Shown: in pieces, positions 50,167 to 57,216 of the stretch
Position numbering within the stretch: the first letter of the stretch is position 1
Layout: each line of letters opens with the position of its first letter
Assembly: GCF_010091925.1 (NCBI RefSeq)
Contig: NZ_WVID01000004.1
Location: 1 to 64,000 of the forward strand
From: Nostoc sp. B(2019)
GTDB taxonomy: Bacteria; Cyanobacteriota; Cyanobacteriia; Cyanobacteriales; Nostocaceae
Direction: 5' to 3'
Length of the DNA: 64,000 bases
The notes under the pieces: generated by a model
What the model was told of the DNA's origin: nothing
Seen by the model: only the letters and a program-made list of their open reading frames with translations
The model's database searches: none
Made by a program: the position numbers and the translations under genes

Positions 50167-51258
50167 TTATTTCCAGGCGTTCTCATAAGCTTTGGCCGCG
50201 TCAGCATAAGCAGAGCGGGATTGTTTTTCCTCCTCTGAAAACTCCTCAATCTCCTCATCCCGCACTACTTCCCTTAAATTCACTAAGTCAGGTTGGGACT
50301 TGAGGAAGTTTTGCAGCCAAGCTAAGTGGGTCTGAGGCTTGCCCTCTGAAAATTCCACTTCTTCTTCTGGCAAATTCATCATGAATTCCACCAGTGATGC
50401 CTTTTGGTTAGGGCGGATTTTGCCGCGTAAACCTTCTACAAAGTTGGCGATCGCTTCCCTTTTCTTCTCCAGCTTGGCTTGCTGTAACTCAGTTTGCAGT
50501 TGTTGTACTTGCTCAGACAAGTCAATAGTGTTATCGCCAGTACTCAAAGTTTCCTCCTCGATGTTCTCGGTGTATTCGTATTTACTTAAAAGTTGTATGA
50601 CCTTCTCCCCGACCTCCGTTAGGCGCGATTCCATGTCGGGTGAAAACGTTTCACTAATAAAGTTTTCTAGTTCATTGACTCGGTTTTCCAGGTATTTAAA
50701 GCGACTATCATCATTGGGAATGAGCGCGTAACTGGGGACAATGCGTTCGCCCATCTCCATCCCATGCTGCTCAATCAGCCATTCCCGCAGGTTCCGAAAA
50801 ATCTCCTTATCCCCTCCCATCCCGCAGCAAAAATCCACCACTCCCTCTTCGGCTTCAGCAAAGGCTACCGATTTCAACCCCTTGACAGCCGGAGCCATGC
50901 CCCCCAAAAAACCCACATGGCGCAAGTAGTAACTTCCTTGTTTGGGATTAGAGGGAGAATCAGGACTGTAAAAACTGGCGGAAATCTTTTTGTAACGTTT
51001 GTTTTTGACCGCCTCTTGAAAGTCTGCGTCCCAATCCTTGAAGGTGGCCACAAGTTTACTGCCTACTCGCTTGACGCTATCCGCCCAAGCATAAGCAGGG
51101 GAGTTGTCGCGGGGATGCCCCACAACAGCAGGAGCGTCAAATAAGTCGGGGTTGTAGTTTGAGGCGATCGCGTCAAGGTCTGATTCGTTAAGCGTTACTG
51201 TCACACCGTTGGAACTGGTGTGGGTTCCAGCTGCAAAGATTTCGATTTCCTGGGGCAC
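50167..51258 (-). CDS. Mu gpI-like protease/scaffold protein
   Basis: 363 residues. IEIFAAGTHTSSNGVTVTLN, APAVVGHPRDNSPAYAWADS, KISASFYSPDSPSNPKQGSY and YLRHVGFLGGMAPAVKGL are the complete Mu I protein signature (maturation protease). The helical, charged C-terminal part (about 230-363) is the scaffold region, including LQQAKLEKKREAIANFVEGL. Mu makes a separate scaffold (Z) from an internal start; a similar internal start may exist here. Confidence 0.86.
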   Translation of the reverse strand: MPQEIEIFAAGTHTSSNGVTVTLNESDLDAIASNYNPDLFDAPAVVGHPRDNSPAYAWADSVKRVGSKLVATFKDWDADFQEAVKNKRYKKISASFYSPDSPSNPKQGSYYLRHVGFLGGMAPAVKGLKSVAFAEAEEGVVDFCCGMGGDKEIFRNLREWLIEQHGMEMGERIVPSYALIPNDDSRFKYLENRVNELENFISETFSPDMESRLTEVGEKVIQLLSKYEYTENIEEETLSTGDNTIDLSEQVQQLQTELQQAKLEKKREAIANFVEGLRGKIRPNQKASLVEFMMNLPEEEVEFSEGKPQTHLAWLQNFLKSQPDLVNLREVVRDEEIEEFSEEEKQSRSAYADAAKAYENAWK

Positions 51259-51421
51259 AACAAGGGGATAGGTTAAAGGCTTGGGTTAGAGTTCCCTTCT
51301 TACAAAGTTGGGCGCACGAAGAGAAGTGCGGTCTTGGGCTTTGCCCAAGTGGAGCAACTTCGGGAAACCGTGACGCACCGCGAAATGTGCCACGGGGATA
51401 CTCCCCGGTGGTCACTTTCGC

Positions 51422-51504
51422 GCGAAGCTCGCCGGGTAGATACTCTATCCGGCAGACTTCGCGCGAAGCTCGCCACGTGGAAGATTCCATGTGGCAGACT
51501 TCGC
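51422..51504. repeat. Two tandem 42-bp-family palindromes, intergenic
   Basis: 51422-51462 (GCGAAGCTCGCCGGGTAG ... GGCAGACTTCGC) and 51463-51504 (GCGAAGCTCGCCACGTGG ... GGCAGACTTCGC) abut, the same arrangement as at 29274-29356 but in non-coding DNA. Confidence 0.85.
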
Positions 51505-51513
51505 CACTTTTCG

Positions 51514-51538
51514 CTATCTGGCGGATTCCGCCAGATAG
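51514..51538. repeat. 25-bp palindromic repeat, copy 3
   Basis: CTATCTGGCGGA and TCCGCCAGATAG around one T. Same arms as 17706 and 37870. Confidence 0.88.
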
Positions 51539-51568
51539 AATGAACTGAAAATTATTAACGTGGTCTAA

Positions 51569-51754
51569 ATGCCTAAAATTATTGTTGATTCTCCAGAGCT
51601 ACGATCCAAAGCACTGGCTATCAAGGTTTATTTTTGTTTAACAAAGGGTTTAAAGCCATTTGAGATTGCCCAAGAACTTCAGGTTGACTATAATGCAGCA
51701 CTTTATCAATCGAAGCGGATTCTAGCAAAATGCGAGATCAACTGCCAGATTTAA
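51569..51754 (+). CDS. Small HTH-like protein
   Basis: 61 residues: SKALAIKVYFCLTKGLKPFE, then IAQELQVDYNAALYQSKRIL. This is a helix-turn-helix of the kind seen in small phage regulators (QELQVDYNAALYQ as turn and recognition helix). It reads opposite to the late genes and its end overlaps the gpG-like gene by 17 bp. Confidence 0.5.
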   Translation: MPKIIVDSPELRSKALAIKVYFCLTKGLKPFEIAQELQVDYNAALYQSKRILAKCEINCQI

Positions 51755-52166
51755 TGTAACTAAGCAAAATCTCCCCTAGTTCCCGCTCATCCTCCGTGGA
51801 TGCTCCAATAAACGGACGTGCTGGCAAATTGCGCTTGGGGTATCCATAATGTAAAGCGCGAGCATAGCGTGTATTTGTGCCAATTACTACCTGAGTACCA
51901 TCAGCGCGGTAGGTGATAGATGCCCTTAATCTACCTGATTCAGTCAGTATTTTCGTTCCGCGCTTGCGCTTGCGGTAGGCAGCCGATAAGGGGGCCCACG
52001 CCACGCCATCGGGGTCATGTTCGCCTTTGAAATTCTGCTCAGTTCGCCGCACCATATATTCGCCCATTGAGGCGAAGGCTGGGCGGAGGTTATGCAGGCG
52101 GTGTTCTATTTCTTCGAGTCCGTGACGGGCAGCGAGGTCATCGAGGGTAATAATGATGTCAGCCAT
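51738..52166 (-). CDS. Mu gpG-like virion morphogenesis protein
   Basis: 142 residues: LRPAFASMGEYMVRRTEQNF, DPDGVAWAPLSAAYRKRKRG, TKILTESGRLRASITYRADG, VVIGTNTRYARALHYG and LPARPFIGAST. This is the standard Mu gpG (phage virion morphogenesis/tail completion) signature. It follows MuF and precedes the protease gene, as in Mu. Confidence 0.87.
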   Translation of the reverse strand: MADIIITLDDLAARHGLEEIEHRLHNLRPAFASMGEYMVRRTEQNFKGEHDPDGVAWAPLSAAYRKRKRGTKILTESGRLRASITYRADGTQVVIGTNTRYARALHYGYPKRNLPARPFIGASTEDERELGEILLSYIKSGS

Positions 52167-52200
52167 AATGATCGCGTTGCTACATCACGAGAATTCCCTT

Positions 52201-52461
52201 ATGAGTGAAGTGAAAACGAACTACATCCAATGGAACAATGCAAATCTAGATGATTTGCAACCCTTAGCTCGCCTGTATCGCTTTGAAGAGGTGTTTGGCT
52301 ATGTTGCTCGGATTGGCAATAACTATGACTGGGCCGTTTATAAGGGTGATGCTGACTGGACACTAGACGCGATCGCTGATTATGGGAGCAAAATATCAGA
52401 AGAAGAAGCGCAAGGTCTGTTCCCTATTTGTTTAGAAGCAGGGTTGAGTTATAGGTATTAA
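52201..52461 (+). CDS. Hypothetical rightward protein
   Basis: 86 residues from ATG 52201: SEVKTNYIQWNNANLDDLQP, FGYVARIGNNYDWAVYKGDA, EEEAQGLFPICLEAGLSYRY. No family known. It is short, acidic and inserted between late genes on the opposite strand, its stop one base from the next gene's end. Possibly a lysogenic moron gene. Confidence 0.45.
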   Translation: MSEVKTNYIQWNNANLDDLQPLARLYRFEEVFGYVARIGNNYDWAVYKGDADWTLDAIADYGSKISEEEAQGLFPICLEAGLSYRY

Positions 52462-52462
52462 C

Positions 52463-52693
52463 CTAAACATAAAACGACCAACTTTCATCAGCTTCTACCC
52501 ATCCCAGAGCTTTCATCATTTGTTTTTCTAGGGGCATCATTTTAGTGTGGGACAATTCATAATTACCAACATAAATAAATCCGTGATTTGCAGACATTTC
52601 TGCGTCTAGCTCGTATCGCCTAATAATCTCAACTCCCATCACAAATCTAACTAAGTTTGTCGCTTCGCTTTTTGTGAGGTCTTTGGTACTCAT
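52463..52693 (-). CDS. Hypothetical small protein
   Basis: 76 residues: TKSEATNLVRFVMGVEIIRR, YVGNYELSHTKMMPLEKQMM, ALGWVEADESWSFYV. Not recognised. It overlaps the MuF-like fragment upstream by 4 bp, so it is read in the same transcript. Confidence 0.45.
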   Translation of the reverse strand: MSTKDLTKSEATNLVRFVMGVEIIRRYELDAEMSANHGFIYVGNYELSHTKMMPLEKQMMKALGWVEADESWSFYV

Positions 52694-52872
52694 CCGCTCA
52701 ACGCCTTTTTTAACTGTTCCTGTAGCTGCGGCGGCAACTTCTGCATCGCCTGCTCTAGTATGGCCTTTTTTTGGCTGGGGTCGCTGCCACCAGGAATAGT
52801 CGAGAATCCTGGTTCACCTATGGGCTTACCACCGATCGCAGGAACTTTTTTGCGATCGCCTAAAACTACCAC
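52690..52872 (-). pseudogene. Orphan second copy of the MuF C-terminus
   Basis: 60 codons from a GTG: GDRKKVPAIGGKPIGEPGFS, TIPGGSDPSQKKAILEQAMQ, KLPPQLQEQLKKAL. It aligns over its whole length with the last 60 residues of the MuF protein encoded at 54250 (GERKRVPAINGQPIAEPGFT, PGGSDAQNREQILQRGLDRL), about half the positions identical. The GIY-YIG endonuclease gene lies between. It is a left-over gene end, discussed under findings. Confidence 0.7.
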
Positions 52873-52975
52873 CCTCTATACATTACAGCGATTTCATAAG
52901 ATAATTATTGTATAAAATATGGCTTCGCGGTGCTGGTAACACCCAAGCCTCTATACCTGTGTGGTAGGTACAGCA

Positions 52976-54253
52976 ATGAATATTGTATGCGATCGCTCTT
53001 TGCTGAATTGCAGTGGTGTTTACGTGATAAAAAACACTGTTAACGGCAAGATATATGTTGGCAGTGCTGTGAGATTTCGTAATCGGTGGCAACAGCACAA
53101 GGAAGACTTGAACTCCGAACGCCACGACAATACTTACTTGTTACGTGCGTGGAAAAAGTACGGTGCGCCTGCCTTTGTTGTTGATGTTCTTGAGGTGGTA
53201 GAGGATAAACAACATCTAATAGCTAGAGAGCAATACTGGCTTGACAAGCTTAAAGCTTATGAAAGGAATACAGGTTACAACATTTGTCGCATTGCTGGAA
53301 GCACGTTAGGTTTTAAGCTCTCACCAGAGGCTAGGGCTAGAAAATCAGCGATGCAGAAGGGTAGGACTTGTAAGCCCATGAGTGAAGCGCAAAAGCAACT
53401 TCTATCTCAGAAAAGAAGTAAAAAATACGTTGTCATTGCACCGGACGGACAACATCAAATAGTTCACAACCTTAAGAAATTTTGCCAAGAAAACGGACTA
53501 GGACACGCCAGCATGAACTCTGTTTCTACTGGGAGAATTACTAACCATCGAGGTTGGCGATGTCTGCTTCTCACGCAGGAAATAATGTCAAATATCGAAA
53601 ACGGCTATCAATTTTTGCCTTGGAACGGCACAATATTCAATCAAGGCGGATACATTGTTACTGACCCAAGTTTTAGTTCGTTTTATGTTAAAAACCTGTC
53701 AGCTTTTTGCAGAGAGCAGGGGCTAGACCAAACAGGAATGCAGGCTGTTTGCTTTGGGAGAGTACATCATTGCAAAGGTTGGCAATGCGAATATGCCACG
53801 TCTCAAAAACTAGAAGAACTAGAGGAAGGAAAATACAAACCCAAACGCAGCAGCCTGAAAAGTGTGTATGCAGGAGGTTATATAGCGATCGCACCAGACG
53901 GGGCACTACACAAGGTAGAGCGACTGTATCCGTTCTGTAGAAAACATGGGCTGGATAATACAGGGATGCTTAAAGTAGCACAAGGCAAGATTTGTCATCA
54001 CAAGCAGTGGCGGTGTCACTTTCTCTCAGATGACCTGTTGAAACTGTTCAAGATGGGTGAAAAGGTCGACCCTTTTACACCTCGTCCTCTTGGGCGGAAG
54101 TATTTAGTAACCGAACCTTCAGGCAAGCAGCATGGAATCTACAATCTTAATGCCTTCTGTCGAGAGCATAGGCTATCTCAATCAACCATGCAAAATGTAG
54201 CTACTGGAAAATACAAGCAGCACAAAGGCTGGAATTGCAAGTATCTTGACTAA
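52976..54253 (+). CDS. GIY-YIG homing endonuclease
   Basis: About 425 residues. N-terminal GIY-YIG nuclease: GVYVIKNTVNGKIYVGSAVR, FRNRWQQHKEDL, LIAREQYWLDKL and TGYNICRIAGSTLG. Four DNA-binding-type repeats of about 60-80 residues follow, each with FC.E.GL...M..V..G...H.GW.C (LKKFCQENGLGHASMNSVST, SAFCREQGLDQTGMQAV, YPFCRKHGLDNTGMLKV, NAFCREHRLSQSTMQNV). ATG 52976 has AGG eight bases upstream; a GTG five codons earlier is possible. It reads against the late operon and its stop overlaps the MuF stop by 4 bp. Confidence 0.87.
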   Translation: MNIVCDRSLLNCSGVYVIKNTVNGKIYVGSAVRFRNRWQQHKEDLNSERHDNTYLLRAWKKYGAPAFVVDVLEVVEDKQHLIAREQYWLDKLKAYERNTGYNICRIAGSTLGFKLSPEARARKSAMQKGRTCKPMSEAQKQLLSQKRSKKYVVIAPDGQHQIVHNLKKFCQENGLGHASMNSVSTGRITNHRGWRCLLLTQEIMSNIENGYQFLPWNGTIFNQGGYIVTDPSFSSFYVKNLSAFCREQGLDQTGMQAVCFGRVHHCKGWQCEYATSQKLEELEEGKYKPKRSSLKSVYAGGYIAIAPDGALHKVERLYPFCRKHGLDNTGMLKVAQGKICHHKQWRCHFLSDDLLKLFKMGEKVDPFTPRPLGRKYLVTEPSGKQHGIYNLNAFCREHRLSQSTMQNVATGKYKQHKGWNCKYLD

Positions 54254-55035
54254 CGATCACGTCGGCTTTCAATAGCCTGGATCGCCTGTTCTCGTAGCTT
54301 GAGAGGCAGGCGATCCAACCCTCTTTGAAGGATTTGCTCTCTATTTTGTGCATCCGAACCTCCCGGCGCAGTCGTAAATCCAGGCTCCGCTATTGGTTGT
54401 CCGTTGATAGCTGGAACACGTTTTCGCTCTCCTGTTGCCTTGTCCTGAATACCGACTGTTTCTTGCGGTGGCGTTTCAACTGCTAAACCTTCGCGCTCTA
54501 TATCACGCTGCGAAAGAGCGAAAACCCGGCAGCGGCATAAAAATCCCGACGGTGGATACGATGTTTTCCAAAAAGGATCGTCGGCAGGGAACACCTTTGA
54601 GTCGAGTGCCAAATGGTGCAAACGAGGCACGCGAGAATTAGAGTGCGACCATTGCCAGTATGGACGAAGCCGAAGCATCTCTGGATCTGTCTGTTGTTTA
54701 TACCTTCCTGCCTGATATGCGCTTGATAAATTTTGTATAAAGATAAGATTTGTCCGCCAGGGGCGATTCGCCGGGTTCCACCCCGCCTTGCCTATTGCTT
54801 GGTCAAATCCCTTCTTAAATTCGCCGTAACTGTCACCATTTTCAAGTCCGCTTAAAACTAGGTTGTAAACATCGTTGAGCAGTTCGGCGGAAGTGACTTT
54901 TGACAACACAAAGGCAAAATCGGTCGCCGCATCCGCGAACGTATCCCATGCAGTGCTAGGAAGTGGCAGTTTAGCCTTAAAGTACTGAATTGCTTCAGTA
55001 AACGGCAGTTTAAAAGGGTCGATTTGTTCTGGCAT
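54250..55035 (-). CDS. MuF-like minor head protein
   Basis: 261 residues: SYGEFKKGFDQAIGKAGWNP, RTNLIFIQNLSSAYQAGRYK, YWQWSHSNSRVPRLHHLALD and PPSGFLCRCRVFALSQRDIE. This is the Mu F (SPP1 gp7-like) minor head protein, made in a few copies near the portal and sometimes ejected with DNA. In Mu-like order it follows the portal. Here the ART-like gene and several rightward genes separate it from the portal. Its C-terminal 60 residues are duplicated at 52690. Confidence 0.87.
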   Translation of the reverse strand: MPEQIDPFKLPFTEAIQYFKAKLPLPSTAWDTFADAATDFAFVLSKVTSAELLNDVYNLVLSGLENGDSYGEFKKGFDQAIGKAGWNPANRPWRTNLIFIQNLSSAYQAGRYKQQTDPEMLRLRPYWQWSHSNSRVPRLHHLALDSKVFPADDPFWKTSYPPSGFLCRCRVFALSQRDIEREGLAVETPPQETVGIQDKATGERKRVPAINGQPIAEPGFTTAPGGSDAQNREQILQRGLDRLPLKLREQAIQAIESRRDR

Positions 55036-55039
55036 AGGG

Positions 55040-55234
55040 CTAAGGTTCCCTAGTCGTTAGCTTCCCGTCCCTAATCAATTTCTCAATAACTGCTGTTCTT
55101 ATGTAATCACTGCGATCGCTCATCGCCCGCAGTACCTTGTCTACTTCTGGTGGGTATTTGGTACTGATTGGAGATTGCCCGTTTTTAATGCCTATCTCAG
55201 GCGTAAACTGCCCTAGGTCGTTGCGCTTTTTCAT
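55040..55234 (-). CDS. Small ribbon-helix-helix-like regulator
   Basis: 64 residues: KKRNDLGQFTPEIGIKNGQS, PISTKYPPEVDKVLRAMSDR, SDYIRTAVIEKLIRDG. The second half fits a ribbon-helix-helix (strand PISTKYP, then two helices). A strong AGGAGG precedes the ATG. It lies 145 bp downstream (in its own direction) of the operator-like site at 55380 and is a candidate binder of those sites. It is followed by MuF after four bases. Confidence 0.6.
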   Translation of the reverse strand: MKKRNDLGQFTPEIGIKNGQSPISTKYPPEVDKVLRAMSDRSDYIRTAVIEKLIRDGKLTTREP

Positions 55235-55246
55235 CGAATTTGCCTC

Positions 55247-55345
55247 CTAAAATTTAGCCAGCCCTAGAAACCTCTCGATTAATCGTAGGGAGGACAGACT
55301 AACCCAGAAAGGCTGGCTAAATTTTTCCGTGTTAGGCTCCGTCAT
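55247..55345 (-). CDS. 32-residue leader ORF before RHH gene
   Basis: ATG 55345, with GAGG about seven bases upstream, opens a 32-codon frame (MTEPNTEKFSQPFWVSLSSL, RLIERFLGLAKF) whose TAG overlaps the AGGAGG of the next gene. The second half is an amphipathic/hydrophobic helix. It could be a leader peptide controlling the RHH gene, or a tiny membrane-active protein paired with it. Evidence is the start signals and the coupling only. Confidence 0.4.
   Translation of the reverse strand: MTEPNTEKFSQPFWVSLSSLRLIERFLGLAKF
55250..55324 (-). promoter_or_regulatory. Structured leader upstream of RHH gene
   Basis: AAATTTAGCCAGCC and GGCTGGCTAAATTT are exact 14-bp inverted arms enclosing 47 bases with an inner CCTC...CGATTAATCG...GAGG hairpin. 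On the minus strand the structure ends directly at the AGGAGG ribosome binding site of the RHH gene. It may act as an attenuator or translation switch. Confidence 0.55.
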
Positions 55346-55379
55346 ACTCGCCTCAAGCTTTCTTTCATTGTCACTTAAT

Positions 55380-55393
55380 CCAGGTACACCTGG
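55380..55393. promoter_or_regulatory. Operator-like site CCAGGTACACCTGG
   Basis: CCAGGT and ACCTGG are inverted arms with a two-base centre. On the plus strand it lies in a 17-bp spacer between CTTAAT and TAATAT; on the minus strand an ATTAAT box stands before it. The same site recurs at 55470 and 56034 and a variant at 62908 and 62971. Confidence 0.65.
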
Positions 55394-55462
55394 GATTAAT
55401 ATTACTTATAGGACTAAACACAAATCCGGTAAAAGTTTTATATATAGTAAGTCCAGAATCTC

Positions 55463-55491
55463 TTTACATCCAGGTGTACCTGGGATACATT
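55463..55491 (+). promoter_or_regulatory. Promoter with operator in its spacer
   Basis: TTTACA (55463-55468), a 17-bp spacer filled by CCAGGTGTACCTGG (55470-55483), and TACATT (55486-55491). It reads toward the gene at 55609. A protein bound here would block RNA polymerase. Confidence 0.7.
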
Positions 55492-55608
55492 AAGAATATA
55501 CCGAATAGGGAAGCGGTTCCCCTAAAAACCCGCCCAGAGGAGGACATAGGTGTCCAAAAAGATTCAGCCACTTGCAGGGGATTTTGTTTTTCACCCCCTT
55601 GGAGAGAA

Positions 55609-55893
55609 ATGATTAACTTGCAAGAGAGAAGTGCGATCCTGACGGTTTCCGTCGGAGAGCAACTACGTTCGATTTTGAATCGTTCCAAAGTTGCAGCTGT
55701 CATCAGTTGGGCTGACGAGGCGATCGCTGAAGCATTAGAGCTTAACGAGTACCCAGTCAATTCAAAGATGAGCGAGATTGAGGCGTGCGCTTGTTCTCCT
55801 ACTTATTGGGTAGGAGTGCTGGAGTACAAACAACTCGCCGCTGTTTTAACCGAGGACGAATTGGATCTGGTGGTCGAGCATCGTTGCTCTTGA
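55609..55893 (+). CDS. Hypothetical protein behind controlled promoter
   Basis: 94 residues from ATG 55609, preceded by GGAGAG; an upstream in-frame ATG at 55474 lies inside the promoter. SAILTVSVGEQLRSILNRSK, VAAVISWADEAIAEALELNE and LAAVLTEDELDLVVEHRC give a small helical protein of unknown family. It is the first gene after the operator-promoter at 55463. Confidence 0.5.
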   Translation: MINLQERSAILTVSVGEQLRSILNRSKVAAVISWADEAIAEALELNEYPVNSKMSEIEACACSPTYWVGVLEYKQLAAVLTEDELDLVVEHRCS

Positions 55894-56026
55894 CCGCAGC
55901 TAGGGCGATGCCACACGTATCGCCTCTCCTGCAAGTGGCTGAACGATTGATAAGCGCAATTGATAGGAAATCGAAATAAGAAGCCAAATTTTCTAAAATT
56001 CATATCAATCGCAACATTAAAAGCCC

Positions 56027-56055
56027 TTTACATCCAGGTGTACCTGGAATATATT
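56027..56055 (+). promoter_or_regulatory. Second promoter with operator in its spacer
   Basis: TTTACA (56027-56032), a 17-bp spacer with CCAGGTGTACCTGG (56034-56047), and TATATT (56050-56055). It shares TTTACATCCAGGTGTACCTGG with the promoter at 55463 except for flanks. It reads toward the gene at 56115. Confidence 0.75.
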
Positions 56056-56114
56056 GTATATATGAGCGGTGAGGGACACCACTTCAACCCCCTCCCGAAA
56101 AAAGGATTTACACC

Positions 56115-56555
56115 ATGCAAGCATTACTGACTTACGCCATCGAGATTGTATTTTGGGCTTTTGTTTCTTTACTCATTTTTGATTTCATCAACGGGCTTTT
56201 TGGAGTACCCTTTCAGTTACCAGATGTACAGCAGCCCCCCACAATTGTGGAAAGTGAACCTAAAAAGAAAGTAGAAAACACCCCACTGCCTGACCCCTGG
56301 CTGTGCGATGCAGAAATCGCCGCTATACCCGCGCCCCCTACCTCACTCGCATTACAACAGCTCTTGCTTCTACCCTCCGGGTTCGGCAGTTTCGACTCGA
56401 CGGGAACCGCCAAGACTCGAACCGCCTCACCGCCAGCATTATCGCACTCCGCAGATATACAACCCAAGCGCAAACCCGGAAGACCCAAAAAGACTGTCAC
56501 TTTCTCAACTACAACACCCAAGCGTAAGCCTGGAAGGCCAAAGAAGATAGCTTAA
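56115..56555 (+). CDS. Membrane protein with AT-hook tail
   Basis: 146 residues. One hydrophobic helix at about 4-28 (ALLTYAIEIVFWAFVSLLIF) is followed by a Pro-rich linker, part of which (around FGSFDSTGTAKTRTASPP) is encoded by dispersed-repeat sequence. Two copies of KRKPGRPKK at the end are AT-hooks. The layout suggests a protein that tethers AT-rich DNA to the membrane. It is expressed from the operator-controlled promoter at 56027. A holin role is unlikely given the DNA-binding tail. Confidence 0.55.
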   Translation: MQALLTYAIEIVFWAFVSLLIFDFINGLFGVPFQLPDVQQPPTIVESEPKKKVENTPLPDPWLCDAEIAAIPAPPTSLALQQLLLLPSGFGSFDSTGTAKTRTASPPALSHSADIQPKRKPGRPKKTVTFSTTTPKRKPGRPKKIA

Positions 56556-56561
56556 TCAAAA

Positions 56562-56585
56562 ACCCCTGAGCGATCGCTCAGGGGT
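56562..56585 (+). terminator. Perfect hairpin after membrane protein gene
   Basis: ACCCCTGAGCGA and TCGCTCAGGGGT form a perfect 24-bp palindrome containing GCGATCGC at its centre, seven bases after the stop, with AAAAA before it and TTTTTTT ten bases after it. A likely terminator. Confidence 0.65.
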
Positions 56586-56617
56586 GGTATGACAACTTTT
56601 TTTGAGTTTGAATAGGT

Positions 56618-57214
56618 ATGGATACAACGAATAATAATATGCACGCTAGTCTTGACAGAATGTTGGTTCGTGTTTTTAAATCTCCTGTTTATCTTGATGC
56701 TGCTCAGTTTTTTGGAGACAAGCTCAAAACGCTTGTTATGAAAAAGTGTGTTGAAGCATATACCTTTGAAAAACTCGATAAAAACTGGCAAATGTTTTTA
56801 GGCGCTTGTCTTTATTCAACAGGTATGCGGTCAAAAGCCGAGCCAGATTATCCTCTGTATTCAGGTCTTACTGAAGAACAAATCAAAGCAATTCAATCTC
56901 ACATAAAAGAGAGTTCAGTCACTTTTGAAGAACTTCTAGAAGACGAAGACAAAGCATTTTTATTTACATACGGAACAAAAATCATCACCAACAAAGACCG
57001 ATACCCCAATGTGGAATTTTTACCAAGCAACGAAATTACTCAGATAGGAGATATTGGCGGCACTACACTGTTGTTAGTAGGCAGAGAGCAAGGGACTAAT
57101 GCCCCGATGGTAGCCAGATCCTACGAAATGGATTCTGATGAAGAACTATTTGCAATCCCGCTATATGAGTTACTGAATTCTCAAGATCTGATCAACATCA
57201 CAGAAGAAATTTAA
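56618..57214 (+). CDS. Hypothetical protein convergent with ART-like gene
   Basis: 198 residues: NNNMHASLDRMLVRVFKSPV, YSGLTEEQIKAIQSHIKESS, FEELLEDEDKAFLFTYGTKI, GDIGGTTLLLVGREQG. The protein is acidic and looks like a cytoplasmic two-domain protein. I know no family. Its stop lies two bases from the end of the ADP-ribosyltransferase-like gene. Acidic single-copy neighbours of toxins are sometimes antitoxins or immunity proteins, but nothing in the sequence proves this. Confidence 0.5.
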   Translation: MDTTNNNMHASLDRMLVRVFKSPVYLDAAQFFGDKLKTLVMKKCVEAYTFEKLDKNWQMFLGACLYSTGMRSKAEPDYPLYSGLTEEQIKAIQSHIKESSVTFEELLEDEDKAFLFTYGTKIITNKDRYPNVEFLPSNEITQIGDIGGTTLLLVGREQGTNAPMVARSYEMDSDEELFAIPLYELLNSQDLINITEEI

Positions 57215-57216
57215 CT

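Larger units (their letters stand above)
51259..51568. other. Repeat-filled gap before small HTH gene
   Basis: The 310-bp gap contains repeat pieces (GGGGATACTCCCC near 51397-51409), two tandem 42-bp palindromes (51422-51504) and a 25-bp palindrome (51514-51538). Between 51259 and 51395 lie other repeat-like fragments. A promoter for the rightward gene at 51569 may be in 51540-51568. No protein is supported. Confidence 0.6.

Noticed and set aside
56115-56555. Holin
   Set aside because: It has one membrane helix but also a long linker with two AT-hooks and lies far from the lysozyme; the lysis cassette may be outside the window.
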